A stretch of DNA of 54,891 nucleotides, taken from NCBI RefSeq assembly GCF_021026195.1, contig NZ_JAJNCT010000027.1, positions 1-54,891 of the forward strand, read 5' to 3'. This document shows, piece after piece, positions 1-7,991 of the stretch. The notes under the pieces are model-generated. The model worked only from the letters and a program-made list of their open reading frames with translations. It did not search any database and was not told where the DNA came from. The position numbers were made by a program, and so were the translations under genes. How positions within the stretch are numbered: position 1 is the first letter of the stretch; each line of letters opens with the position of its first letter. This stretch comes from Comamonas koreensis. GTDB taxonomy: Bacteria > Pseudomonadota > Gammaproteobacteria > Burkholderiales > Burkholderiaceae_C.

Positions 1-77
1 CCTTAGCCCGGTTCAATTCGAGGAGCGGCAACGTTTAAAGGGCTAGGCAAAGTGTCCGGGAAACTGGGGGAAGCCCA
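1..77 (+). mobile_element. 3' end of an IS3-family insertion sequence (partial)
   Basis: The last 26 bases (52-77) read toward an end ...GGGGGAAGCCCA. Their reverse complement begins TGGGCTTCCCCC and matches the element start at 54821 at about 24 of 26 positions, so these are the right and left inverted repeats of one IS type. The TG...CA termini and the transposase tail at 2-46 fit the IS3 family. The element is inserted in the IS150-group transposase gene that resumes at base 78. Only this end is in the window, so subgroup and length are unknown. Confidence 0.82.
2..46 (+). CDS. IS3-family transposase OrfB, C-terminal tail (partial)
   Basis: The frame encodes LSPVQFEERQRLKG followed by TAG at 44-46. 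The pattern 'LSPvqFE.' near the stop is typical of the extreme C-terminus of IS3-family OrfB (DDE) transposases. The rest of the gene lies to the left of the window. The stop codon is 31 bases from the end of the element, as expected for this family. Too little is present to name a subgroup. Confidence 0.65.
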   Translation, partial: LSPVQFEERQRLKG

Positions 78-493
78 ATCTCTCCATTGAACAGGTCCAT
101 GATGGGCGAGAGGTAAAGCTTCTCGCCTTTTACGTTGAACTCGGTCACATCGGTCACCCATTTCTCATTGGGTCGTTTGGCATCGAACTGGCGGTTGAGC
201 AGGTTGGGCGTTGCGCTCAGCTCGCCCCGATAGGAGCGGTATCTTTTTAGGCGTATGAGCGACTTCAGCGCCATATCGTTCATGAGGCGCTGCACGGTTT
301 TGTGGTTGACCTGCTGCCCACTGCGCACCAACTCCGCCGTAATGCGCCGATAGCCGTAGCGGCCCTTGTGGCGCTCATACACGGCTTGGATGCTGGCTTT
401 GAGCTGGGCATATTTATCGCCCGCCTGCAGCGCCTTGGCTTGGTAGTAAAAGGTGCTGCGCGACAGGCCAGCTGCCAACAGCAGGGTGCTCAA
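78..493 (-). pseudogene. IS150-group transposase OrfB, truncated by IS insertion
   Basis: The N-terminal half of an rve-type integrase/transposase is present: the HTH_21-like region (AGLSRSTFYYQ...GRYGYRRITAELVRSG) and the start of the catalytic core. WVTDVTEF holds the first catalytic aspartate and PIMDLFNGEI the second. After GEI the frame runs into the inserted element and ends with an unrelated 11-residue tail at base 35, so the third catalytic residue (Glu) and roughly the last 130 residues are missing. Position 493 is a TTG codon; the natural product is probably the -1 frameshift fusion with OrfA. The remnant cannot be an active transposase. Confidence 0.85.
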
Positions 494-507
494 TGAGTGA
501 TAAGGCC

Positions 508-1047
508 TTAGCTCGAGGACGGCTTGCGCCCTTTGGGCGCAGCTTGCCGGCTGGCTTGAACTAAGGCCTCGAGTTTTTTTAGATAGGCCACCTCCGCACG
601 CAGCGCTTCGTTTTCTTTGCGCAAAGACTCAACGGTTTGCGAGTCTTTCGTTTGACCTGGTGCGATGGGGGTTGGTTTGGATGTTGGCATCTTTGGAGGG
701 CGGCCTCTGGGCTTGGGTTGAAGTGCTTGCGCACCGCCCTGATCGTACAGCCGCCGCCACCGAGCTACAACGTCGCTGCCGCCTCGAAGATCAAAGATGA
801 CAGCCGCCTGGCTGTCCGAGAGCCCTTGCTCTTTGGCCTGCGCAAGCACGTTCAGCTTGAATTGCACACTGTAGTGGCTGCGCTTCTTGCGCAGCGCCTT
901 GATGCCATGCATTTGATAGCCATGTATCCACCGGCTCAGCTGCGTCGCACCTAACCCTGCTTGCTTGGCCAGTGCCTTGTGGCCGATCTGCCCGCCCAGA
1001 TACTTCTGGACCATCTTGAGCTTGAAGCTCTCATCGTATTTCTCCAT
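508..1047 (-). CDS. IS150-group transposase OrfA (helix-turn-helix)
   Basis: Protein of about 179 residues starting MEKYDESFKLKMVQKYLGG. An upstream in-frame start at 1080 would read into the inverted repeat and is less likely. It carries two tandem helix-turn-helix segments (around residues 10-50 and 55-105), a basic proline-rich linker with RGRPPK, and a C-terminal leucine-zipper-like helix (SLRKENEALRAEVAYLKKLEAL), the standard OrfA architecture that binds the inverted repeats. The A7 run at 574-580 lies inside the zipper codons and is the likely frameshift site into orfB. The reading frame is intact. Confidence 0.88.
   Translation of the reverse strand: MEKYDESFKLKMVQKYLGGQIGHKALAKQAGLGATQLSRWIHGYQMHGIKALRKKRSHYSVQFKLNVLAQAKEQGLSDSQAAVIFDLRGGSDVVARWRRLYDQGGAQALQPKPRGRPPKMPTSKPTPIAPGQTKDSQTVESLRKENEALRAEVAYLKKLEALVQASRQAAPKGRKPSSS
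574..580 (-). promoter_or_regulatory. Putative programmed -1 frameshift slippery site (A7)
   Basis: On the minus strand orfA reads CTA AAA AAA CTC; the seven adenines form an A-AAA-AAA slippery run. A -1 shift here continues in an open frame that runs without a stop through ...QAVLELRPYHSLSTLLLAAGLSR into OrfB. This is the known mechanism for making the OrfAB fusion transposase in IS3-family elements. The site is seen directly; its use is inferred. Confidence 0.7.
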
Positions 1048-1132
1048 GAAAAACACCCCATTGGTTGGACTGGTGTCCAACTTTTGGGGTGCAGTTCAGC
1101 GAGGTGCCCTTGTCATATCCCAGCCGTGCGGA

Positions 1133-2119
1133 TTACTGGATGGTTGCGCCGGAGGCTTCGACAATGGCCTTGGCGTCCTGGAAGTCCTTGTGGAAGAATT
1201 TGTCAAAGTCAGACACGGACATGGCTTGGGGTTCGGCGCCTTGGGCCAGGATGGAGTCCTGAATTTCCTTCTGGGCCAGCAGCTTGTTGACCTCGGTGTT
1301 GAGCTTGCTGACGATGGGCGCGGGCAGGTTCTTGGGGCCAAACAGCCCATACCAGGTACTCACATCAAAGCCCTTCATGCCAAGCTCGGCAACGGTGGGC
1401 ACATCGGGCAGCGAGCTGCTGCGCTTGGCCGAGGTGACGGCCAGCGGACGCAGCTTGCCGGCCTTGATCTGGCCAATCGCCGAGGGGACTGAAGAGACCA
1501 GCAGGTCGACATTGCCGGACAGGGTATCGAGCAGCGCGGGGTTGGAGCCCTTGTAAGGCACATGGGTCAGCTTGACGCCTGCAGCCTTCTCAAACAGCAC
1601 GCCGGCGATGTGGATGCTGGTGCCATTGCCGGGCGAGCCGTAGGTGATCTTGCCGGGATCGGCCTTGGCGGCGGCGATGACATCGTTCAAGGTCTTGAAC
1701 TTGCTGTTTTCCGAGGTGGCGATGATGACTGGCGAGTAGGCCACATGGGCGATCGGGGTCAGGTCCTTGGCGGGGTTCCAGGGCAGGCCCTTGTACAGGT
1801 AGTAGCCCAACACCACGTTGTCCTTCTGGCCCATGACGATGTCGTAGCCCGTTGGCTGGGCCTTGGCCACTTCACTGATACCGATGGTGCCACCCGCGCC
1901 GGCACGGTTGTCAGCGACCACGGTCCAGTGGTTTTGCTCGCTGAGCTTTTGTGCAATGATGCGCGCCAGAATGTCGGTGCCACCCCCTGGAGGGAAGGGT
2001 ACGACCATGCGGACTGGCTTGCTGCCGGGGTAGTCTGCCCCCGCACCCTGTGCCATGGCACCCGAAGCTGCCCCCACCGTGAGCGCCACTGCGGCGCACT
2101 GCAGAATCTGTTTCATCAT
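1133..2119 (-). CDS. Bug/TctC-family periplasmic substrate-binding protein
   Basis: This 328-residue exported protein has a signal peptide ending near AMA-QG (residue 23). The mature part starts DYPGSKPVRMVVPFPPGGGTDILAR, with the GGGTD loop and later VVADNRAGAGGTIG that mark the tripartite tricarboxylate transporter receptor (Bug) family. These bind carboxylates and other small ligands in the periplasm, usually without an adjacent membrane component, as here. The start at 2119 was chosen because AAGGAG lies eight bases upstream and the signal peptide begins there; a longer frame to 2233 adds an implausible N-terminus. The ligand cannot be told from sequence. Confidence 0.9.
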   Translation of the reverse strand: MMKQILQCAAVALTVGAASGAMAQGAGADYPGSKPVRMVVPFPPGGGTDILARIIAQKLSEQNHWTVVADNRAGAGGTIGISEVAKAQPTGYDIVMGQKDNVVLGYYLYKGLPWNPAKDLTPIAHVAYSPVIIATSENSKFKTLNDVIAAAKADPGKITYGSPGNGTSIHIAGVLFEKAAGVKLTHVPYKGSNPALLDTLSGNVDLLVSSVPSAIGQIKAGKLRPLAVTSAKRSSSLPDVPTVAELGMKGFDVSTWYGLFGPKNLPAPIVSKLNTEVNKLLAQKEIQDSILAQGAEPQAMSVSDFDKFFHKDFQDAKAIVEASGATIQ

Positions 2120-2360
2120 TTTGTTGTCTCCTTGAGAGTGACACCTTCGCATGGCTTTTGCAGAGTCGGCCAAGGAGGTAGTTGCATAAACGGTCAAAGG
2201 GGTGATGATGCATGCCATCACGCCAGGTGGCATATTCTAGGGGCTGTGGTGTTGGGCGATGTTGCGCAGACCTGTTGCAGCATGCAAAACATGACAAGCC
2301 GCTGACAGCCCCGGCGTGGGGCGTATGCAGATGACAACAGTGACAACAGAAGGATCGACT

Positions 2361-2918
2361 ATGAAAGCAAAACTCGTGGGGGCTTTGGCCTCGGTGGTCA
2401 TGGGCTGTGCGGCCTTGGTGAGCCTGCCCAGCCAGGCGGCGCTGGCCGTTGGCGCCCAGGCACCGCTCTTCAGCACCCAGTCGGCATTGGCGGGCAAGGT
2501 GCAGCGTTTTGACATGGCCGAGGCCTTGAAGCGCGGCCCCGTAGTCTTGTACTTCTTCCCCAAGGCCTTCAGCCAGGGCTGCACTATCGAGGCCCATGCC
2601 TTTGCCGAAGCCACGCCTACCTTTGCGGCCTCCGGTGCCCAGGTCGTTGGCATCTCGCATGACGACATCGCCACGATGCAGCGCTTCTCCAGCGAGGCCT
2701 GCCGCGACCAGTTCAGCGTAGCTTCCGACCCCGATGCCAAGGCCATCAAGGCCTATGACGCGAGCTCGGCCGCACGGCCCGGCACGGCATCACGCATTTC
2801 TTATGTGATCGCTCCAGACGGCAAGGTGATCTATGCGCATGAGGGCAGCGATCCGCTCGAACACGTGCAGCAGACCCTGAAGGCCGTGCAGGACTGGAAG
2901 GCGCGCCAGAAGTCTTGA
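2361..2918 (+). CDS. Exported peroxiredoxin (AhpC/TSA, BCP-like)
   Basis: This is a thiol peroxidase of 185 residues with a Sec signal peptide (about residues 1-26, ending SQA). The peroxidatic cysteine is Cys74 in FPKAFSQGC, fitting the PxxxT/SxxC motif; Cys114 in SEACRD may be a resolving cysteine. Export suggests detoxification of peroxides in the periplasm. The start at 2361 has AGAAGGA seven bases upstream and opens the signal peptide; the frame remains open back to 2316 but without such features. The gene is divergent from the Bug gene. Confidence 0.87.
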   Translation: MKAKLVGALASVVMGCAALVSLPSQAALAVGAQAPLFSTQSALAGKVQRFDMAEALKRGPVVLYFFPKAFSQGCTIEAHAFAEATPTFAASGAQVVGISHDDIATMQRFSSEACRDQFSVASDPDAKAIKAYDASSAARPGTASRISYVIAPDGKVIYAHEGSDPLEHVQQTLKAVQDWKARQKS

Positions 2919-2980
2919 GTCGGCCTGGCAGCGGGTTGCAGCAGCGCTCGTCCTGCCCGCCATCCTACTGAACACCGCCC

Positions 2981-3826
2981 ATGCCGGCCTCTATGGCCTA
3001 TGATCGCCTGATGCTGGCAAGTCTGCTCCAACCCCAATGGCCCCACCGGACCTGGCGCACCGCGCGCCGCTGGGCGGTGGCCTGGTGGCGCATTTTCTAT
3101 CTGGGCGCCGTTGTGCTGGTGATGCTGATGTCGCCCAGCAGCTATGGCCCGCAAACCCGGTCACGGCTGATGCGCCGCATGTATGTTGACACGGCGCCCA
3201 TCCTGCTGGGCTTTACTGCGCTCGCCGCCTTGCTGTGCCTGGTGGTGGCGCGCATCGTGTTTGTCACTGCCACCAGCTATGGCCTCTCGCGCGTAGCGGT
3301 CGAGATGGTCATCCGCGTGCTGGTGCTGGAGTTGATCCCGCTGACGGCCGCGCTGTTTGTGGCCATGCGCTGCTCCATTCCTGCAGGTGCCTCCTTGGCC
3401 AAGATGCGCGAGGATGGGCACTTTGAGCGCCTGCGCCACCACGGCTATGACCCTGTGCGCACGGAGATGCTGCCCTTGGTCGTTGCCAGCATGTATGCCT
3501 CCATCACCTTGGCAGCGCTGTCCTGCGTGGTCTCGCTGGTCATGGTCTACCTGAGTGTTTATGGGCTGAGCTGGGTCGGTTTTGAGCTTTACACCCGCAT
3601 GTTCGCCAGCGTGTTCACCCCTATGGTGACTTGGCTGTTCGGCCTCAAGACCTTGATGTTTGGCTTGGCGGTAGCACTGATCCCCACCGCTTCGGCGATG
3701 AACCGGCCTTACGGCATGGACCGCAACGAGGCCCTTGGGCCCGCATCCGACCTGGGCGGCTTGGCGCGCATGTTTGCGGTGCTGTTGCTGATTGAGGTGG
3801 CGTCGCTGCTCGGAAATTATTACTAG
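2981..3826 (+). CDS. MlaE/YrbE-type ABC transporter permease (orphan)
   Basis: A 281-residue protein with about six hydrophobic segments (near residues 38-52, 72-96, 108-128, 163-190, 210-236 and 262-279). The stretch AGASLAKMREDGHFERLRHHGYDPVRTEMLPLVVAS resembles the coupling-helix region of the MlaE family (EIGTM...EQIDALxxxGxDPxRxLxxPR), and FGLKTLMFGLAVALI matches its last core segment. MlaE permeases move phospholipids between membranes with the MlaF ATPase and an MCE protein; none is adjacent here. Either Met1 or Met5 could be the start, as no clear ribosome-binding site is seen. Family is assigned by pattern only. Confidence 0.65.
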   Translation: MPASMAYDRLMLASLLQPQWPHRTWRTARRWAVAWWRIFYLGAVVLVMLMSPSSYGPQTRSRLMRRMYVDTAPILLGFTALAALLCLVVARIVFVTATSYGLSRVAVEMVIRVLVLELIPLTAALFVAMRCSIPAGASLAKMREDGHFERLRHHGYDPVRTEMLPLVVASMYASITLAALSCVVSLVMVYLSVYGLSWVGFELYTRMFASVFTPMVTWLFGLKTLMFGLAVALIPTASAMNRPYGMDRNEALGPASDLGGLARMFAVLLLIEVASLLGNYY

Positions 3827-3833
3827 CCGCCTG

Positions 3834-4439
3834 CTAAACCAGGAAGCGGTAGCGGCCGGTGAGCGGATGCGCGGTCAGTGCATCTTCCTCGCGCGCGCCT
3901 TGGCCGATGTTGTGGATGACCGCCCAGCGTCCGCTGGCGCTGCGCCTGTCGCTGACAAGGCCGGTATGCGGCAGCTTGCCATCGATCATACTGGTGAAGA
4001 TATCGCCGGGCCGCCAATCCCGCTCATCAGCGGGTAGCGGAAGCTTGGCTTGCTTGCGCGACCAGAAGGTCTGCAGATTGGGCACGCGGCGGTGGTCGAT
4101 ATGGGGATCTGGCCGTTTGAGACCCCAAGTCTTTGGATAGGCCGAAAAGTGCGCTGCCATATCGGTGTGTATCAGCTTTTGCAGATCCACCGCCAAGGCA
4201 TCTCTGTAGGCGCGGATCAGCACATCGGTGCAAACGCCTGTGTGGCGCGGCACATCACCGCCAGGATAGGCGATGGTGGCGTAGCGGCCATCATAGGTAC
4301 GGGTAACGCCCAACTGCCTGCGCGCTTCACGTATCAACGCGCTCGCATCGCGCCGAGATGGTGCAGCCAGGCTGGGTAGGCTGGTGGTGCCCAAGGTCAG
4401 CAGAAGGAGCAGCGGGCGTCGGGAGAGTTTCTGAGGCAT
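3834..4439 (-). CDS. Exported DUF1287 protein
   Basis: Protein of 201 residues with an N-terminal signal sequence (RRPLLLLLTLGTTSLPSLAAP). It has the DUF1287 signatures GVCTDVLIRAYRDAL, YPKTWGLKRPDPHIDHRRVPNLQTFW and RPGDIFTSMIDGKLPHTGLVSD. Cys70 and His158 sit where NlpC/P60-like folds place their catalytic pair, so a periplasmic amidase or peptidase role is possible but unproven. The 3' end faces that of the MlaE-like gene with seven bases between the two genes. Confidence 0.85.
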   Translation of the reverse strand: MPQKLSRRPLLLLLTLGTTSLPSLAAPSRRDASALIREARRQLGVTRTYDGRYATIAYPGGDVPRHTGVCTDVLIRAYRDALAVDLQKLIHTDMAAHFSAYPKTWGLKRPDPHIDHRRVPNLQTFWSRKQAKLPLPADERDWRPGDIFTSMIDGKLPHTGLVSDRRSASGRWAVIHNIGQGAREEDALTAHPLTGRYRFLV

Positions 4440-4632
4440 GGGACAAGTCTAGCGGCTGGTGAGTGGTGCTGGCGCTGGTCGTCCGCAACGGGCAAGGCAG
4501 CTCTCTCAGGCCATTGTGTGCCGCGCAGGCACCCCAAGCCGGCAGCCCTTAAAATAGGCGATTGCCTGCAGGCAGGACCACGGCCGCTGCAGGCCAGCGC
4601 ATTCTTGGGCCAGGCTTTGGCCAACCACCACC

Positions 4633-5652
4633 ATGACCGAATCTCTAACCCACAGCCCTTGGCGCATGTCCGTCGCGCCGATGATGGACTGGACCGACCG
4701 CCATTGCCGCTTTTTTCACCGTCTGCTGACGCGGCAGACCTTGCTCTATACCGAGATGGTGACCACCGGCGCGCTGATCCATGGGGATGTGGCGCGGCAT
4801 TTGCGTTTTCATGCCGAGGAGCACCCGGTGGCCCTGCAATTGGGCGGTAGCGAGCCGGCGGATTTGGCCCAGTGCGCCAAGCTGGCGCAGGACTGGGGTT
4901 ATGACGAGGTCAACCTGAACTGCGGCTGCCCCAGCGAGCGCGTACAGCGCGGTGCCTTTGGCGCCTGCCTGATGAACGAGAAAGCGCTGGTGGCCGATGG
5001 TGTCAAGGCCATGCGCGATGTGGTGGACATCCCCGTGACGGTAAAGCACCGCATTGGCATCGACAAGAATGAGAGCTATGACTTTGTGCGTGACTTCATC
5101 GGCACGGTCGCCGATGCGGGTTGCGAAGTATTTGTGGTGCATGCCCGCAATGCTTGGCTCAAGGGCCTCTCGCCCAAGGAGAACCGCGAGATTCCACCGC
5201 TGCGTTATGACGTGGTGGCGCAGCTGAAAAAGGACTTTCCGCATTTGACCATCGCCATCAACGGCGGCATTGCCGATGACGCCACGGTGCTGGCGCAGCT
5301 CGAGCATGTCGATGGCGTGATGGTGGGGCGTGAGGCCTACCACAACCCTTGGTGGCTGGCGACTTGGGATGCGCAGTTCTATGGCGCCGAGCTGAACAGC
5401 GACATCAGCCGCGAATCGGTCGAAGAAGAGATGGTGCGCTATATGGAGCGTGAGGCTGCCGAACATGGCACGCACTGGTACTCCATCGCACGCCACATGC
5501 TGGGCCTGCGCCAGGGCATGCCCGGTGCCCGCCGCTGGCGCCAGGTCTGGAGCGATCACCGCATGAAGCAGCTGCCACCGCACGAGGTGATGCAGGCCGC
5601 CCGCACCAAGCCGGAGCGCCACGCCGATAGTCCCGTTTTGGTAAGTATTTGA
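4633..5652 (+). CDS. dusA: tRNA-dihydrouridine(20/20a) synthase DusA
   Basis: Flavin enzyme that reduces uridines 20 and 20a in the tRNA D-loop. The 339-residue sequence has the DusA hallmarks: SVAPMMDWTDRHCRFF, LLYTEMVTTGALIHGD, HPVALQLGGSEP, NLNCGCPSERVQRGAFGACLM (the cysteine of GCPS is the proton donor of the family), VKHRIGID and GLSPKENREIPPL, the last being specific to DusA rather than DusB or DusC. Length and domain order are normal. It stands alone, with the DUF1287 gene divergent upstream. Confidence 0.95.
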   Translation: MTESLTHSPWRMSVAPMMDWTDRHCRFFHRLLTRQTLLYTEMVTTGALIHGDVARHLRFHAEEHPVALQLGGSEPADLAQCAKLAQDWGYDEVNLNCGCPSERVQRGAFGACLMNEKALVADGVKAMRDVVDIPVTVKHRIGIDKNESYDFVRDFIGTVADAGCEVFVVHARNAWLKGLSPKENREIPPLRYDVVAQLKKDFPHLTIAINGGIADDATVLAQLEHVDGVMVGREAYHNPWWLATWDAQFYGAELNSDISRESVEEEMVRYMEREAAEHGTHWYSIARHMLGLRQGMPGARRWRQVWSDHRMKQLPPHEVMQAARTKPERHADSPVLVSI

Positions 5653-5952
5653 TACGAAAAGGCTGCTGGCACCTGGGCGGTGTCCGTCGGCCTTACGCGG
5701 AGGCATTTTCGCAGTGGGCCTCTGTGTTCTACCTCTGCATTTGCCTGATTTCTAGGCTCAACAACTTTCTCTCAGCCGCCACTGCACCCCACATATAGGG
5801 GCTGCACACTGCAGGCTCACGCGCGCCGACAGCCCTGGCGCAGCCGATAGCGGTTGCTATACTTCCCGCGATATATGCCGCCCCCGGCAGCGCCGATATG
5901 GTGCATGTCCGGGCCGGAAAGTGCAGAACAAACAAAGCACAAGGGAAGAGGG
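5653..5952. other. 300-base intergenic region
   Basis: No convincing gene was seen between dusA and the TM2-domain gene. A TATACT hexamer at 5858-5863 could be a -10 element for the downstream gene, but no good -35 element lies 16-18 bases before it. No clear terminator hairpin was found after dusA. Confidence 0.4.
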
Positions 5953-7545
5953 ATGGGGGAAAAGAATCCGCGATGGGCCCTGGGCCTGTTGTTGGCGGTG
6001 GGCTGGCTGGGCGCGCACCGCTTTTATCTGGGACGCTATGCAAGCGCCGTGGCGCAGCTGGCCTTGGCCTTGCTGTGCGCGGCGCTGTGGCTATGGGGCG
6101 GACGGGCTGCAGCCTACGCGCCTTATCTGCTGGGCCCGATTGTTTTTTGGTTGATCCGCGATGGCTTTTGGCTGTTCGACTACTTTCGGGTCGAAGAGGA
6201 CATGGATTCGCGCTTGTCGGCGTTTGCCCAGTCGCAACTGGATGAGCAGGCATCGATGCCTGCAGCCAAGGCAGAGGTGGCCGCTGCGCCGGTACCCGCC
6301 TCTGTGGCCCAGCCTGCTGTAGCCGCCGCGCTACCGGCTGATCTGCCACCCAAACCCGCGACCGATCCGCAGACCGACAAGAAGTCCCTGGCCATCCAGA
6401 TGGCGCAAAAGCATATTGGTGATGCGCTCGCACGCCGAGATGTGCAGACGGCGCACGCGGAGGCGGACACCCTGGTCAGATACCTCGCACAGCGCAGCCG
6501 GAAGCCCCAAAGTGACCCGCACTTGGCGATGGCCTATCTGCTGCAGGGGATGACCTTCTACCAAACCGGGCAACTGGATGCAGCGCGCAAAAAACTGCAA
6601 ATGGGTGTGCATTTGGGAGCTGCCTTTGCCGAGCTGACGCAGCCCGTGCATCAGGCACAGTCGTTTTTGCAGCGCCTGCGTTCGCCCCAAATGGCATCCG
6701 CAGCCGCTGCTACGCCCCTGCTGCAGCCGGGTCAGTATCCGCTGCTGATGCAATCGCAGGACTGGGCCCAGGCGCTGGCCTTGTGCGAGCAGACCATTGC
6801 CTTGCGCCAAGCGGGCCAGGAAGCGGATGTGCCTGATCTGGCCCAGCACCACCTGCATGCGATGGAGATTGCGCAGCATTTGGGTAATAAGCACCGCCAA
6901 CGCGTGCATGGCCAGGCCTTGCTGGCGTTGGCCGCGCCTGAGGGCGCAGCAGTGCCGGTGGCGATGCGGCGCCAGGCCTTGGAGCGTCTGGGTGATCTCT
7001 GCCAATCGGATGAGGACCACCAAGCTGCCACGGCGCACTATGCGCAAGCGCTGGCGCTGGTGAATGTGCGCGGCAGCGGCGGCAACGCGGCCGCGCAGGC
7101 CTTGGCGCTGTGCGCGCTGTTGCAGCGCATGGCCAGCAGCCATGCAGCCTTGGGCGAGACGGCGCAGGCGCTGCAATGCTGGCAGCGGCTGGCGCTGTAC
7201 CTGGACAGCTTTGAGCGCCTGGACCAGCAAGGCCAGCGCATGCCCGATCCCGAGGCAGTGTCGGGCATGCTGGCCGACTACGCGGCCTTTGCCATCCGCC
7301 ACCAGCCCGCAAGGGTCAAGCCGCTGGTGCAGCAGGCCTTGCGCATACAGCAGCGCAGTTGCCGGGGCTATTCGCTCGCGGCAGCGCGGGCCTATGAGGT
7401 ATTTGCGGCATTTTTGGAGGCGCATGGCCAGGCCGATGCACGCCGCAGCTATCTGAGAAAAGCGCTGTTGCTGGTGCAGATCTGTGACCCGGACAACAGC
7501 GCGCATTTGCAACAGCTAAAAACCGCGATCAGGGAGGGCGCATGA
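5953..7545 (+). CDS. TM2-domain membrane protein with TPR-like cytoplasmic region
   Basis: A protein of 530 residues. Residues 5-75 form a TM2-type module: ALGLLLAVGWLGAHRFYLGRY, a second hydrophobic stretch and WLIRDGFWLFDYFRV. An Ala/Pro-rich linker follows (about 95-140). The rest is alpha-helical with Ala/Leu-rich repeats resembling tetratricopeptide repeats (for example MAYLLQGMTFYQTGQLDAARKKLQ), suggesting a membrane-anchored scaffold. The start at 5953 has AAGAGG directly upstream and opens the TM2 module. It overlaps the next gene by four bases (ATGA), so the two are probably co-translated. Function unknown. Confidence 0.75.
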   Translation: MGEKNPRWALGLLLAVGWLGAHRFYLGRYASAVAQLALALLCAALWLWGGRAAAYAPYLLGPIVFWLIRDGFWLFDYFRVEEDMDSRLSAFAQSQLDEQASMPAAKAEVAAAPVPASVAQPAVAAALPADLPPKPATDPQTDKKSLAIQMAQKHIGDALARRDVQTAHAEADTLVRYLAQRSRKPQSDPHLAMAYLLQGMTFYQTGQLDAARKKLQMGVHLGAAFAELTQPVHQAQSFLQRLRSPQMASAAAATPLLQPGQYPLLMQSQDWAQALALCEQTIALRQAGQEADVPDLAQHHLHAMEIAQHLGNKHRQRVHGQALLALAAPEGAAVPVAMRRQALERLGDLCQSDEDHQAATAHYAQALALVNVRGSGGNAAAQALALCALLQRMASSHAALGETAQALQCWQRLALYLDSFERLDQQGQRMPDPEAVSGMLADYAAFAIRHQPARVKPLVQQALRIQQRSCRGYSLAAARAYEVFAAFLEAHGQADARRSYLRKALLLVQICDPDNSAHLQQLKTAIREGA

Positions 7546-7979
7546 GCGTGCAAGGGCTTTTTTATGCGCTGCCGCGCCATGGTTTGCGGGCGTTGCTGGT
7601 CGAGCCTTCGGCCATGGATGACTACCTGCAGCATAGTGCTGAGCAAGGCGGGCCGCTGGCCGTGCTGGATCAGGGCAGCCTGTGGCAGCAAGACATCCAG
7701 CGCCTGCCTGAGATCGAGCACGGTGTGGCAGTAGACGGTACCTTGGCCCAGCATTGCTGGGCCTGGCCGGCCGATCTGGTGACGGACAGCGCGCAACGGC
7801 TGAGCGGTATCAGCGCTACCCAGCTGGTGCAGCGCATGCATGCCTGGCAAAAGGCACAGGATGGCAGGCCGCCTGATATTGAGGCGCTGCGCCACTGGGT
7901 GCGCCGACAGGCCGCGCTGCGCAGTTTTTGGCAGGCAGCAGCGCAGCGGCGCGATGCTGTGCTGCTCTACGTGGTGTAG
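7542..7979 (+). CDS. Uncharacterised 145-residue protein, partner of the TM2 protein
   Basis: I do not recognise this protein. It is soluble-looking, with no signal peptide or membrane segment, and rich in Gln, Ala and Trp. The middle reads GVAVDGTLAQHCWAWPADLV and the C-terminal third looks helical (TQLVQRMHAWQKAQ...IEALRHWVRRQAALRSFW). Its ATG overlaps the stop of the TM2/TPR gene (ATGA at 7542-7545), which argues for translational coupling and a shared role. It is convergent with thiE, 12 bases away. Coding is supported by the overlap and by codon use like its neighbours. Confidence 0.65.
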   Translation: MSVQGLFYALPRHGLRALLVEPSAMDDYLQHSAEQGGPLAVLDQGSLWQQDIQRLPEIEHGVAVDGTLAQHCWAWPADLVTDSAQRLSGISATQLVQRMHAWQKAQDGRPPDIEALRHWVRRQAALRSFWQAAAQRRDAVLLYVV

Positions 7980-7991
7980 CGCCGGGCGGGC

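Larger units (their letters stand above)
78..1098 (-). mobile_element. IS150-group (IS3 family) element, interrupted
   Basis: This minus-strand element contains orfA (508-1047) and the 5' half of orfB. Its outer end lies at about 1093-1098, where the minus strand starts TGAACTGCACCCC and continues AAAAGTTGGACACC, the usual look of an IS150-group left inverted repeat. The other end is lost: at base 78 the element is broken by the insertion whose end occupies 1-77. It sits about 35 bases downstream of the stop codon of the Bug-type gene that ends at 1133, so it did not break that gene. Exact outer boundary is uncertain by a few bases. Confidence 0.8.
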
